Source: Paenibacillus aceris
GTDB taxonomy: Bacteria > Bacillota > Bacilli > Paenibacillales > NBRC-103111
Assembly (NCBI RefSeq): GCF_017874035.1
Contig: NZ_JAGGKV010000014.1
Location: 141,755-205,754 of the forward strand
Direction of reading: 5' to 3'
DNA: 64,000 bases
In this document: positions 53,562-62,774 of the stretch, one piece after another
Layout: every line of letters begins with the position of its first letter
Position numbering within the stretch: the stretch's first letter is position 1
Program-made: the position numbers and the translations under genes
Notes under the pieces: model-generated
What the model was told of the DNA's origin: nothing
Databases searched by the model: none
The model's input: the letters and a program-made list of their open reading frames with translations, nothing else

Positions 53562-54877
53562 AGCAACCCTTCCTTCATTGCTTTATACACAAGCTGAGAG
53601 AACAGACTGTTCGACCAAGCGAACCATTTTCGCGTAAAAATGGTTGGGTCATCAACATGGAAGCCTTCATGCATAAATCCAGTGTTTGCGTCTGTTGCCT
53701 CGAGCATGTCGATCATCGCCAGCTTCTCTTCCGCAGTGGAAGCCGTTATTCCCTGCATGGATAAAGCCATATGCCAAATGTAATTGTCCGGCGTGTGAGG
53801 GCTGCCGATCCCTTTCGCTACTTTGCCTTCGAAATAGAAAGGATTTTCCTTGCTTAGCGCGAATCGTCTTGTGTTCTGATAGATCGGATCGTCAGCGGAG
53901 ACATAACCCAGATACGGAATCGACATGAGTCCAGGCGTTCCCGCGTCATCCATCAGGCAGTAGTTGCCGAAGCCGTCTGTCTCGTAAGCGTAGATCGGTC
54001 CAAACTTCGGATGGCGATAAATGCCATACAATTGGATACCGTGATCAATATCCGCTTCCAATGCACTCAGATCATTTAAGAAGTCAATATCCCGGAACAC
54101 CCACTCTGCGAATTCTTGCATATGACGAAGGGCCACGACCGCAAACATATTCGCAGGTATGTTGTAATGAAAATCGCAAGCATCGTCGCTTGAGCGGAAA
54201 CCCGACCAAACCATGCCTGTATAATTCACCGGCATCCCGAGCCCGTTATTGCGCAGCGAATCGGTAGGAATTCCGTTATTGCGTGTAAAACGATAAGGAG
54301 ACTGCTCAAAGTGATGCTGTTCCGTCTTGAAGAGCTCGTAAATTTTGAACATCGCCGCTTTGAATCCGGCATCGAAAATATCCGTTAGCTCCGTTTCCTT
54401 CCAATAAGCGTAAGCCAGTCGCATCGAGAAGCACAAAGAATCGAGCTCGAATTTCCGCTCCCATACCCATGGCGACATGTCAGTTTGGTCTGCTTTGTTC
54501 CAATGCCAGTCGTTCGCCGATTCGTTAAAAGCATTAGCGTAAGGATCAATGTGAATATATTGAATATGCCGTTTAATCAATCCGCTAAGGATGCGAGCCA
54601 GATCCGGATCGTTCTTCGCGAATGGCACATAGTGCATCACCTGTTCGACCGAATCGCGCAGCCATGATGCCGGGATATCCCCCGTAATAACGAATGTCGT
54701 TCCGTCGTCCATCAGCTTCGTCGTTGTCTCCAGCGTGTTTGGGAAGCAGTTTTTAAATAATTGCAAAAGTTTCGGACGATGCGCCAACTTCTCTTCGGCT
54801 TCCGCTAATACGTCTTGAATTGCCTTTGGCAGTTCCAGCTTCGGCATTGGAATTTTCGGCAGTCTGAATTGTTCCAT
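53558..54877 (-). CDS. Exo-alpha-1,6-mannosidase, glycoside hydrolase family 125
   Basis: 439-residue (alpha/alpha)6-barrel enzyme, formerly DUF1237. Diagnostic segments: TTFVITGDIPASWLRDSVEQVMHYVPFA near residue 60, PYANAFNESANDWHWNKADQTDMSPWVWERKFELDSLC near 110, WSGFRSSDDACDFHYNIPANMFA and FMHEGFHVDDPTIFTRKWFAWSNSLFS. Characterised members remove non-reducing alpha-1,6-mannose from N-glycans. No signal peptide. The start follows GGAGG. With GH38 next door it forms a set for stepwise trimming of alpha-mannosides. Confidence 0.95.
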   Translation of the reverse strand: MEQFRLPKIPMPKLELPKAIQDVLAEAEEKLAHRPKLLQLFKNCFPNTLETTTKLMDDGTTFVITGDIPASWLRDSVEQVMHYVPFAKNDPDLARILSGLIKRHIQYIHIDPYANAFNESANDWHWNKADQTDMSPWVWERKFELDSLCFSMRLAYAYWKETELTDIFDAGFKAAMFKIYELFKTEQHHFEQSPYRFTRNNGIPTDSLRNNGLGMPVNYTGMVWSGFRSSDDACDFHYNIPANMFAVVALRHMQEFAEWVFRDIDFLNDLSALEADIDHGIQLYGIYRHPKFGPIYAYETDGFGNYCLMDDAGTPGLMSIPYLGYVSADDPIYQNTRRFALSKENPFYFEGKVAKGIGSPHTPDNYIWHMALSMQGITASTAEEKLAMIDMLEATDANTGFMHEGFHVDDPTIFTRKWFAWSNSLFSQLVYKAMKEGLL

Positions 54878-54932
54878 GGTAAGTCCTCCAAAAATAATTT
54901 GATTAACAAAAGTCGTATGAAATTCGTATGAA

Positions 54933-55850
54933 TTACTCTTTCACGGCGCCGATCGTCAAGCCTTGAATAAAGTACCGTTGGAAAAACGGATAAGCAAAAA
55001 TAATCGGTCCCGTTGCAAGAACAACCATCGCCATTCGCGACGTATCCTGCGGCAGTGACTGCAGCAAGCCTACGCCAATCGAAGGATTGCTTGTATTCTG
55101 CAGCAAGAACTGCATACTGTTCTCGATGCGCATCAGCATGGATTGCAATGGCACGAGATTAGGCGTGTCAATATAGAGCAGCGCATTAAACCAATCGTTC
55201 CAGTACCCCAGCGTACTGAATAAGCCGATAGTCGCCAGTCCCGGAAGCGAAAGTGGCAGCACTAATTTGACGAAAATCCCGAATTCTCCGGCCCCGTCGA
55301 TTTTCCCGGATTCAATAATCGCGTCAGGAACGGACGTGCTGAAGAAAGTTCGCATGATCATTATATAGAACGCATTGCCCGCCAGCGGTAAAATCAATGC
55401 CCAAAGCGAATCTTTAAGTCCCATTAATTGCGTGACAACAATATATGTCGGTACGAGTCCACCGTTAAACAGCATCGTGAAAAAAGCGAAAAATCCGAAA
55501 AAATTGCGGAATTTAAAACTTTTGCGTGAAATCGCATAGGCAAATGTCGCCGTCAAAAGCAAGCTTACTATCGTTCCAACTACTGTTACTAGAATGGTTA
55601 CACCATAAGAAAGAAGCAGCTGATCCCCGGCTTTAAAGAGATATCTGTAGGCTTCCAAACTCCACTTCTCTGGAAAAATCCGATAACCGTTGCTGCTTAG
55701 CGACTTCTCATCCGTAAATGAGATGATCGTCACAAATAGGAATGGAAACACACAAGCAAATGCAAAGATCCCTGCGACGAGGTTAAACAATATATTCAAA
55801 ACAGGCGGCAATCTATGAAAATCACGACTCTTCATCGGTTTGGCAATCAT
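54933..55850 (-). CDS. Carbohydrate ABC transporter permease (LplC/YtcP type)
   Basis: 305-residue CUT1 membrane subunit. It opens VLNILFNLVAGIFAFACVFPFLFVTIISFTDEKSL; the docking loop is IIESGKIDGAGEFGIFVKLVLP, with EA replaced by ES as in some LplC proteins, and the C-terminus FIQGLTIGAVKE is typical. The start follows AAAGGAGG. It lies 27 bases after the other permease gene. Confidence 0.92.
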   Translation of the reverse strand: MIAKPMKSRDFHRLPPVLNILFNLVAGIFAFACVFPFLFVTIISFTDEKSLSSNGYRIFPEKWSLEAYRYLFKAGDQLLLSYGVTILVTVVGTIVSLLLTATFAYAISRKSFKFRNFFGFFAFFTMLFNGGLVPTYIVVTQLMGLKDSLWALILPLAGNAFYIMIMRTFFSTSVPDAIIESGKIDGAGEFGIFVKLVLPLSLPGLATIGLFSTLGYWNDWFNALLYIDTPNLVPLQSMLMRIENSMQFLLQNTSNPSIGVGLLQSLPQDTSRMAMVVLATGPIIFAYPFFQRYFIQGLTIGAVKE

Positions 55851-55877
55851 TTGAACGTCCTCCTTTCCAAAGGCCTA

Positions 55878-56816
55878 TTAGAACAGGGCATTATCTTTAT
55901 CAAATTTTCTAACCACGTAGTTCGACGTCATGACAAGAATGAAGCCAATAACAGATTGATACAGACCTGCAGCCGTACTCATCCCGATTTCCCCGGTTGA
56001 TTTGAGCCCGCGGTATACATAGGTGTCAATAACGTTCGTTACCGAGTACAGTGTTCCCGAATCTCTCGGCACTTGCAAGAATAAACCGAAGTCGGCATAG
56101 AAGATACGTCCGATCGCGAGCAATGTCAGAATCGTCATCAGCGGTTTCAACATCGGGAAGGTGATGTGCTTTATTTGCTGCCACTTGCTTGCACCGTCAA
56201 TCATCGCAGCTTCATAGAGCGACTTGTCAATTCCCATAATGGCTGCCAAATAAACAACACTGCTGTAGCCTACGGACTTCCAGAGGTAAACAAAAATGAT
56301 TATAAGAGGCCAGTAAGTCTTGTCGTTATACCACCGGATCGGATCGACTCCGAACGATGAGAGAATATGATTAAGCATCCCTTTATCGAAGCTAAGGAAA
56401 CTGAACACGAAGTAACCTACAATTACCCAAGATAAGAAGTAAGGCAAGAACATCCCCGTTTGGTACAACTTCGCCAGCTTCTTATTGGCAATTTCCGATA
56501 AAATAATAGCTAACCCTACGGAAAGAACCAGCCCTGCTACAATAAATACGATATTGTATAGCAGTGTATTGCGCGTAATGATATATGCGTCATTCGTACT
56601 AAATAGAAATTTGAAATTTTGCAGGCCAACCCATTTGCTTTCCACAATACTTGCCCAAAAGCCGTCGCGGCTATAGCGATATTGCTTAAACGCAATTACC
56701 ATACCGGCCATGGGTAAATAAGAGAAGAACAGGAACCAAAGCGTCGCTGGCAATGCCATGAGCAGCAGCACTTTACTTTGTTTAACATCTTTTAAGAATG
56801 CTCCTATTCTTGTCAT
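55878..56816 (-). CDS. Carbohydrate ABC transporter permease (LplB/YteP type)
   Basis: 312-residue CUT1 membrane subunit. Helix 1 is VLLLMALPATLWFLFFSYLPMAGMVIAFKQYRY; the ATPase-docking loop is LYEAAMIDGASKWQQIKHITFP. The ending TSNYVVRKFDKDNALF is typical for LplB-like subunits. The start follows AGAGGTGA. A hairpin at 56843-56874 separates it from the binding protein gene. Confidence 0.92.
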   Translation of the reverse strand: MTRIGAFLKDVKQSKVLLLMALPATLWFLFFSYLPMAGMVIAFKQYRYSRDGFWASIVESKWVGLQNFKFLFSTNDAYIITRNTLLYNIVFIVAGLVLSVGLAIILSEIANKKLAKLYQTGMFLPYFLSWVIVGYFVFSFLSFDKGMLNHILSSFGVDPIRWYNDKTYWPLIIIFVYLWKSVGYSSVVYLAAIMGIDKSLYEAAMIDGASKWQQIKHITFPMLKPLMTILTLLAIGRIFYADFGLFLQVPRDSGTLYSVTNVIDTYVYRGLKSTGEIGMSTAAGLYQSVIGFILVMTSNYVVRKFDKDNALF

Positions 56817-56842
56817 ACAATCACCTCTTATGATCAGATTAG

Positions 56843-56874
56843 AAAAAGATCAGGCGAATGTTCACCATTCGCCT
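56843..56874 (-). terminator. Hairpin between binding protein and permease genes (attenuator-like)
   Basis: Perfect 9-bp stem AGGCGAATG / CATTCGCCT with a five-base loop, followed on the minus strand by GATCTTTTTCT. It starts 15 bases after the binding protein stop and likely lowers expression of downstream genes. Confidence 0.8.
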
Positions 56875-56888
56875 CATCCCAAACCATT

Positions 56889-58367
56889 TTATTTCTTGTT
56901 CGCTGCTTTCCAAGCATCGATCTGACTTTGTGCTTCAGCCATGATTTTATCCAATCCAGCCGCTTTGAATTTCTCATTCGCCAGTGGAATGAATTTCTCA
57001 GGATCAACCGTTCCTGTCATCAATGTTGCCCAGAATTCTTCTTTCACGTTTTGAACCGCGGCAATTTCCGCCGTCACTTTCGTAGGATCGAAGTTGAAAC
57101 CAAGAAGCGGTGAAGGTATGCCTGTATCGTTAAACTTCTTGAACTCTTCCCATTTGTTTTCAGGGTCTTTTTGGTCTTTATACGTAAGCAGAACGTTGCC
57201 TAGTGAGAATGTCGGCATGTCGTAGTTTTTGGAATCAGGCAAGTTTTCCATTTTGTCCTCGCCTACTTTTTTGTAGTGAACGCCTTCAATGCCGGAATCA
57301 ACCATATTACGAAGTACCGGATCCGTGTTCAACAAGTTCAGGAACTCCATCGCTTTTTCCGGATACTTGGAATTGGCCGAGATAGCCTGCATGGACCCCA
57401 TAACCGACCAGTTGTAAATCATTGCAGGGCTAGCTTGCTTGGATACAACCGGGTAGCCGTAGCTTGCCGACCATAGGTTGTCCGCGAACGGTTGGTTCGT
57501 TGCTTTATCCATGAACCATTTCCCTGTAACTTGTACATCATTCAGCGAGCTAAGCGTAGCAGCTTCCGTAGGAATGTAGCCTGCTTTGTAGTAATTGTTC
57601 ATCGTTTTAAGAGATTGTTTCATTTCCGGAGTATCCAGAATGTTTACTACTTTGTAATCTGTGTTGTCGATCTTCACAGCCATCGGCATTTTTTCAATGA
57701 CATAGTCATAAGGAACATATGGCATAAAAGATTTGTCTACAGCAAGCGGATATACATTCGGTTCTTTTTCTTTGATCGTTTTGAGCAGCGGCTCCACGCT
57801 TTCGAGTGTGTTTACTTTATCCAGGCTCAAATTGTATTTGTCGACCAAGTTTTTGTTGAAGCGCCATACATCTTGCGCTGGTAACTCTTTATTTGCCGGC
57901 ACACCATAGTTATGCCCGTCCACTTTGGAACCGCTTAAGAAGGCTGGGTCCAATGCTTTTACGATGCCTTGTCCATTTTTTTGGAGAAGTTCGTCAATCG
58001 ACGTGAAGGCTCCTTTACGTGCATTTTGTACATAATCGAATGCCCACGAAGAGGTGAACATGATATCCATAGGTGTTCCCGAAGCGGTCATTACTTGCAT
58101 TTTTTGCGCATAATCGCCCCAATCGAGCATGTTCATTTTAACAGTTACACCAATTTTTTCAGCTGTGTACTTACTAACTTCCGTCATAACGCGATCGACA
58201 TCTTTTTGCGGTGTTCCAATGGTGTACCAAATTAACTCAACCGGTTTATTTGGAGTTCCCGTCGTTTTCGTATCGCTGGCATCTTTGCTGCCGCACGCAC
58301 TAAGCGTCATAGAAACTGCAAGGGTTAGTCCAAGTGTAGTAGCTAAGCGTTTCTTGATCTTACTCAT
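56889..58367 (-). CDS. Sugar ABC transporter substrate-binding lipoprotein (LplA type)
   Basis: 492-residue binding protein. Lipobox MTLSAC-GSK anchors it outside the membrane. Family features: VELIWYTIGTPQKDVDRVMTEVSKYTAEKIGVTVKMNMLDWGDYAQKMQVM and SVMGSMQAISANSKYPEKAMEFLNLLNTDP. The start follows GGGAGG. A strong cre-like site lies 65 bases upstream. Enzymes downstream (GH125, GH38) point to mannose-containing oligosaccharides such as trimmed N-glycans. Confidence 0.92.
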   Translation of the reverse strand: MSKIKKRLATTLGLTLAVSMTLSACGSKDASDTKTTGTPNKPVELIWYTIGTPQKDVDRVMTEVSKYTAEKIGVTVKMNMLDWGDYAQKMQVMTASGTPMDIMFTSSWAFDYVQNARKGAFTSIDELLQKNGQGIVKALDPAFLSGSKVDGHNYGVPANKELPAQDVWRFNKNLVDKYNLSLDKVNTLESVEPLLKTIKEKEPNVYPLAVDKSFMPYVPYDYVIEKMPMAVKIDNTDYKVVNILDTPEMKQSLKTMNNYYKAGYIPTEAATLSSLNDVQVTGKWFMDKATNQPFADNLWSASYGYPVVSKQASPAMIYNWSVMGSMQAISANSKYPEKAMEFLNLLNTDPVLRNMVDSGIEGVHYKKVGEDKMENLPDSKNYDMPTFSLGNVLLTYKDQKDPENKWEEFKKFNDTGIPSPLLGFNFDPTKVTAEIAAVQNVKEEFWATLMTGTVDPEKFIPLANEKFKAAGLDKIMAEAQSQIDAWKAANKK

Positions 58368-58431
58368 TGTGTATCCTCCCTGTGAAGTGCTCTATTGTGT
58401 AAGCCCTAGGGGCTATATTTACAGTAACTCA

Positions 58432-58445
58432 TGAAAGCATTTACA
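58432..58445. promoter_or_regulatory. cre-like catabolite repression site
   Basis: TGAAAGCATTTACA matches 13 of 14 positions of the cre consensus TGWAANCGNTNWCA (the only difference is A for the central G). It lies upstream of the binding protein gene at 58367. Confidence 0.65.
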
Positions 58446-58484
58446 AATAGACGATAAATTAAATGATCCATGTAAAAATCAAAG

Positions 58485-58530
58485 AAAAAACAAAGAGGAC
58501 TGACCTCCAGTTTTCCCTAGAGCAGTCCTC
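58485..58530 (-). terminator. Terminator overlapping the response regulator stop codon
   Basis: Stem GAGGACTG (58523-58530 on the minus strand) with CAGTCCTC (58495-58502), then TTTGTTTTTTC. The regulator stop codon at 58517-58519 is inside the loop, so the terminator starts within the coding region. Confidence 0.78.
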
Positions 58531-60037
58531 GATAATCGGTCGGGGATATCCCCACATACTTTTTAAACTGTTTATAAAAATAGCCCACTTCCCAATATCC
58601 CACATCTTTGGCAATGACAAGGACTTTGGAATTTGTCGTCTTCAGCAATTCTTTCGCTTTCTCGATCCGGTAGCGGTTGATATATTCCGTGAACGACTCA
58701 TTGATCTCTTTGTGGAACAGCTGTCCCAAATAGACCGGATGAATATTGTAATGGGCCCCCAACATCTTGAGCGACAGCTCTTCCGCGTACGATTGTTGGA
58801 TATATTTCAAAACTTGCTGCACGATTGGGCTGCGAACGTCTGAAATCAGAAGACTAACGGTTGTTTCAGCCATCTCCAATATCGCTTTTTCCAGATCCTC
58901 CAGCGTATCAGCGCTCCTAATTTGTTGAAAAGCATGATTGTATACGTCCGGCTCCTCCGTATGTCGGATCGCTTTCAACTCCATTTTGAAATGAATCACC
59001 ATTTCGAGAGCAATATCCTGAAAATCTTGGGGCGTTATTCCAGGCATTGACTGAATCCGCTTCAAATCGCTCTGAATGAGCTGGCAAAGATTCGCTTGAT
59101 CTTTGGCTACGATCAGCTTGGCATAAGCGGGCCAATCAATCATGGAGAAATTCGCCTTAGGATTCCCTTCACGAATCGCAATGTCATGATAATCGATCAG
59201 TTGAAGCTCAGGATATATCCAAAAATATTCCTGCGCCTTTTTAGCCGCCGCGTAACTTTGCCCCGCTTGCTCAGGAAGATGCTCCACGCTGCCTATCGTG
59301 ATCCGGAGCCGGCGTTCTGGCATCCAGGCTTGAAGTTGTTGAAGCAGGCCGGTTAGCTCTTGTCGGCCTCGATCGGCATCATCCATAGCAGCAAGCAGAA
59401 CGATATCTCCGTCCAAATCGAAGAACGAGGTCATCCAGTCGTAGGATTCTACCCGAGAAGATATGGCATCAAAAGCTTCCGAAGCATCCGAATCCGTCCT
59501 TAGAACAGCGGCTGCCATATAGGCGCAATCCAGGTTGATGCCTAGCAGTTCTGCACGTTCATAGAACTCCAGCGGCGCGATCTGATGCGTTAACCAACGA
59601 TGCAGCGTATTGTCCTTTAAAATTTGCTTGCTGTAAGCTTGCACCAATCGAGTCTCTTTGAAGGTGTTCAGCTTCTCAACCGTATTGTGGAGAGTCGCCT
59701 TCAGTTCCTTAATATTGATGGGCTTCAATAAATAATTTTCGATGCCGAGCATCATGCCTTCTTTTAAATAAGAAAACTCATCGAAACCACTGAGCACGAT
59801 GAACAATAAACCCGGATGAACCATTCTGGCTTCACGAATCAAATCCAGACCGTTCATCACGGGCATGGATATGTCTGTTAACAGGATATCGACCGATGTT
59901 TCCTTTAAAGCATCCAACGCCTTCTGTCCGTTGCTCGCATGTCCTACAATTTCAAGCCCTGCCTCTGCCCAATCGATAATGTCATACAAGCCTTCGATGA
60001 TGAATGGCTCGTCATCCACAATAAACACCCTAAACAT
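58517..60037 (-). CDS. AraC-type response regulator (YesN type)
   Basis: 506 residues, partner of the kinase at 60030. Receiver: FRVFIVDDEPFIIEGLYDIIDW, acceptor in DILLTDISMPVMNG (about residue 55), then YLLKPI. A middle region of about 280 residues leads to the AraC domain with SLKMLGAHYNIHPVYLGQLFHK and IAKDVGYWEVGYFYKQFKK. The start follows AAGGAAG and overlaps the kinase by eight bases. It lies upstream of the mannoside importer in the same direction but is separated by a terminator, so the importer has its own promoter. Confidence 0.93.
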   Translation of the reverse strand: MFRVFIVDDEPFIIEGLYDIIDWAEAGLEIVGHASNGQKALDALKETSVDILLTDISMPVMNGLDLIREARMVHPGLLFIVLSGFDEFSYLKEGMMLGIENYLLKPINIKELKATLHNTVEKLNTFKETRLVQAYSKQILKDNTLHRWLTHQIAPLEFYERAELLGINLDCAYMAAAVLRTDSDASEAFDAISSRVESYDWMTSFFDLDGDIVLLAAMDDADRGRQELTGLLQQLQAWMPERRLRITIGSVEHLPEQAGQSYAAAKKAQEYFWIYPELQLIDYHDIAIREGNPKANFSMIDWPAYAKLIVAKDQANLCQLIQSDLKRIQSMPGITPQDFQDIALEMVIHFKMELKAIRHTEEPDVYNHAFQQIRSADTLEDLEKAILEMAETTVSLLISDVRSPIVQQVLKYIQQSYAEELSLKMLGAHYNIHPVYLGQLFHKEINESFTEYINRYRIEKAKELLKTTNSKVLVIAKDVGYWEVGYFYKQFKKYVGISPTDYRGLL

Positions 60038-61859
60038 GATATACTTCCTTCCCCTCGTCCATAGGCAGCCATATGTCTACCGTTGTGCCTTTCCCTGGCT
60101 CACTTCGCAAGCCTAAGCCGTACTTGCTGCCGTAGAGAAGCTTAAGGCGCTGATTGATGCTGCGCAGGCCGAAAGACTCCCCTTCCTTCTCCTCCGTTTT
60201 CAGGAAGGTCTCCAGCTCACTCAGTCGCTCAGGCGTAATGCCGTTGCCATTGTCCTCCACTTGGACATGAATGAACTCCTCCACCTGTGTCACCCGGATA
60301 TGAAGCTCGTTATCGTTGCTGTCGCTGCGCAAACCATGGACGATGTAATTCTCGATAACAGGCTGCAGCGACATTTTCATGACACGGAAAGAAGCTAACT
60401 TCCGATCCACTTCGATTGAATAGGTAAAGTTATCTTTATATCGAATCTGGAACAGTTCCAAATATAGCCGGCATGCTTCAAGCTCATCCTTCAGTGTGTA
60501 TATTTTCTTCTGCTGAACAAAACTTCGGAATAGCATCGATAAGCTGTAAATCATTTCGCCGACGTCATGCGCGCCTTGGGTAATCGCCCGCATGCGTATT
60601 ACTTCCAATGTATTATACAGAAAGTGAGGATTGACCCGAGCCTGCAAAGCCGAGAGTTCTGTATGTTTTTGCTTAATATCTGCCTTATACACACGATCAA
60701 TGTATTGGTTTAGTTCATCGATCATCTCATTAAAGCTGCGTGAAATTTGACCTAGCTCGTCCTCTCGGTTATCCGGTATGCGCGCGCTCAGATCACCTTG
60801 TCTAACCTTACGCGTGAACCGAATAATCTGATTGGTCCGTCTAGCCACGTTCAGTACAAGCAAGGATGGAAGCAGAATCGTGAAAAAAATACATATTGCG
60901 CTAATCGTAAAAATCGTAGTCCCAATTCGCCGCGACGACGTTGCTAGCTCCGCTTTAGGCATCATGCCGACAACGATAAAATCTCCTTTGCTTTGCGTTA
61001 GCTTCGTCACATAGGCCGTTTGATTCACAACGCTGTTCTCGTAGAGTGAACCTATCTGATCCATGTAAGGATAGGGCCTGCCGTAGAATTGATCGGAGGA
61101 GTCGAACACGACCCCTCCATCCGGGGTTACAACGAGAATGGTGCCTTTCAGTTCTTCCTTCTCATTCGATAACACTTTCCAGATCCCATCCGAACTGAAG
61201 AAAACTATCTGTTGACCTATATTTTTCAGCGTTTGCTTATCATTGATCGGTGTTCGTACGGCGTATAAATGGTTATCCCATTGCTCCGCTGCTTCGCGAA
61301 GCCATATATTTGGCAAGGAAACGCTCTTACTGTCCAGCGCCATCGCTTCAGGAATGTAAGAATGCGTTGCATTCGCCTGGACCATGCGCAGTTGGCGATT
61401 GCGGCCCAACACATACAGCACCTGCTGATCTACACTGTACAGCATCAGATTCTGGATATCCGAATCATCTTCCACATGATTTTTGAAATACTGCAATCCG
61501 TCATTCCACGTGCTGGTTCCGCCCAAGTTATACTTGTACTGCTCAAGACTGTGCTGTACGTATTCTTGGAAAGGATGCTGCAGCATAAAGGTTACGCCTG
61601 CAGCCAGCGAGCTATCCCGATATAGCCCGAATAAAATGGATTGTGAAGCCTCATATTTCTCCCCTAAATAAGTGTTTACGTTCGTCATAGCTTTCTTTTG
61701 TATATCCAGCTCTCTATTGATGGCGGCTTGCGACATCGAATGATATATGAAATAAGAAAAAGAAATAATCGTGATAACCGTAATCAGAGAGAACAGGAGC
61801 AGCAGCCTCATAAACAAGTTTTTTTTCAAATAAGTTAAATAAACTTTCACGAACCCCAT
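60030..61859 (-). CDS. YesM-type sensor histidine kinase
   Basis: 609-residue membrane kinase. Helix 1 is LFMRLLLLFSLITVITIISFSYFIY; a large outer sensor follows; helix 2 is TTIFTISAICIFFTILLPSLLVL near residue 310. HAMP then leads to VNPHFLYNTLEVIRMRAI with the phospho-accepting His (about 412), ENYIVHGL, DNGNGITPE and GLRSINQRL. ATG at 61859 follows AGGAG at about eleven bases; the frame to 61892 begins at or before the transcription start predicted from the TATAAT at 61891-61896. It likely senses the mannoside or its binding protein. Confidence 0.9.
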   Translation of the reverse strand: MGFVKVYLTYLKKNLFMRLLLLFSLITVITIISFSYFIYHSMSQAAINRELDIQKKAMTNVNTYLGEKYEASQSILFGLYRDSSLAAGVTFMLQHPFQEYVQHSLEQYKYNLGGTSTWNDGLQYFKNHVEDDSDIQNLMLYSVDQQVLYVLGRNRQLRMVQANATHSYIPEAMALDSKSVSLPNIWLREAAEQWDNHLYAVRTPINDKQTLKNIGQQIVFFSSDGIWKVLSNEKEELKGTILVVTPDGGVVFDSSDQFYGRPYPYMDQIGSLYENSVVNQTAYVTKLTQSKGDFIVVGMMPKAELATSSRRIGTTIFTISAICIFFTILLPSLLVLNVARRTNQIIRFTRKVRQGDLSARIPDNREDELGQISRSFNEMIDELNQYIDRVYKADIKQKHTELSALQARVNPHFLYNTLEVIRMRAITQGAHDVGEMIYSLSMLFRSFVQQKKIYTLKDELEACRLYLELFQIRYKDNFTYSIEVDRKLASFRVMKMSLQPVIENYIVHGLRSDSNDNELHIRVTQVEEFIHVQVEDNGNGITPERLSELETFLKTEEKEGESFGLRSINQRLKLLYGSKYGLGLRSEPGKGTTVDIWLPMDEGKEVYHV

Positions 61860-61890
61860 TGGGCAATCATCTCCTGATTTAATCCGGTTC

Positions 61891-61914
61891 ATTATAACAT
61901 GCCGGAAACGGCAT
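61891..61914 (-). promoter_or_regulatory. Sensor kinase promoter with palindrome in the spacer
   Basis: On the minus strand an extended -10 (TGTTATAAT, hexamer 61891-61896) is preceded by a 16-bp perfect palindrome ATGCCGTTTCCGGCAT (61899-61914), which fills the space between -10 and a weak -35 (TTCATA). A repressor bound there would exclude RNA polymerase. Confidence 0.62.
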
Positions 61915-61977
61915 ATGAAATTGCAGCGGCAGCCGTGATGTCACAGGAACAAAGTGGAAAGACATCGTCGTCATATA

Positions 61978-62012
61978 GGAAAAGGCTGCCGGATTCAACT
62001 ATCGGCAGCCCA
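61978..62012 (-). terminator. AAA ATPase gene terminator
   Basis: Stem GGCTGCCG / CGGCAGCC with a short loop, followed by TTTTCCTAT on the minus strand, about 30 bases after the ATPase stop. Confidence 0.82.
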
Positions 62013-62042
62013 TTTAGCTTTTATCGATCATTGCAAGTTAAG

Positions 62043-62774
62043 TTACCAACCATTGTTCTCATCCGAATCCGAAAATAGCTCTTGGAGGACTCTCTTTCTA
62101 TTTTCAAGAAACCGTCTAGTAATCATGTAATGCAGCGTATCCTCATAGTTAATTTCCTTAATAGGTTGGTCATCAAAGTTAAAAATCTGTGCATCGGGAT
62201 AACCCAGAAGGATTGGAGAGTGCGTTGCAATAATGAACTGAGCTTCCTTTTCTAAATCTTTAATAACCCGCATTAATGCCAATTGTCTCGCTGGGGATAA
62301 CGCCGCCTCAGGCTCGTCGAGAAGATAAATCGCCTTTTTTCCAAACCGATGTTTAAAAAGAGAAAGAAACGCTTCGCCATGTGATTGCTCGTGTAAAGAA
62401 CGGCCGCCATAATACTTCAGGCTTTCGGGTATCGTATCCAAATGCGATGCAAAGTGATAAAACGTTTCAGCTCTTAGGAAGAAGCCATTCGTAATCTTAG
62501 GCAGCCAAGAGAGACGAATATGATCTCCTAGAATGGAATGCGAAGCATCCACATCATAATAATTGTTCTTCCCTCCACCTGCCGTATTAAATCCACTTTG
62601 ATGAGCAATGGCTTCAAGAAGTGTTGATTTGCCCGAACCATTCTCCCCGACAAGAAAAGTCACATTTGTCCGAAAAGAAAGTGATCTTAAGCTATTTACA
62701 GCAGGTATGGAAAAAGGATACGCTTTCGGATCTGTTGTTTCATTCCTCAGAATCTCAAGGCTTCGCAAGTACAT
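62043..62774 (-). CDS. AAA/ABC-type ATPase (SMC-like, single domain)
   Basis: 243-residue ATPase. Walker A GENGSGKSTLLEAIA is near residue 43; a signature-like stretch SHGEAFLSLF near 131; Walker B AIYLLDEPEAALSP near 151; and an H-loop IIATHSPILLG near 180. The pattern is that of stand-alone AAA_15/AAA_23 ATPases often annotated as predicted ATP-binding proteins; no membrane partner is adjacent, so it is not clearly a transporter. ATG at 62774 follows GGAG at ten bases; the TTG at 62777 is immediately before it. Function unknown. Confidence 0.88.
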   Translation of the reverse strand: MYLRSLEILRNETTDPKAYPFSIPAVNSLRSLSFRTNVTFLVGENGSGKSTLLEAIAHQSGFNTAGGGKNNYYDVDASHSILGDHIRLSWLPKITNGFFLRAETFYHFASHLDTIPESLKYYGGRSLHEQSHGEAFLSLFKHRFGKKAIYLLDEPEAALSPARQLALMRVIKDLEKEAQFIIATHSPILLGYPDAQIFNFDDQPIKEINYEDTLHYMITRRFLENRKRVLQELFSDSDENNGW

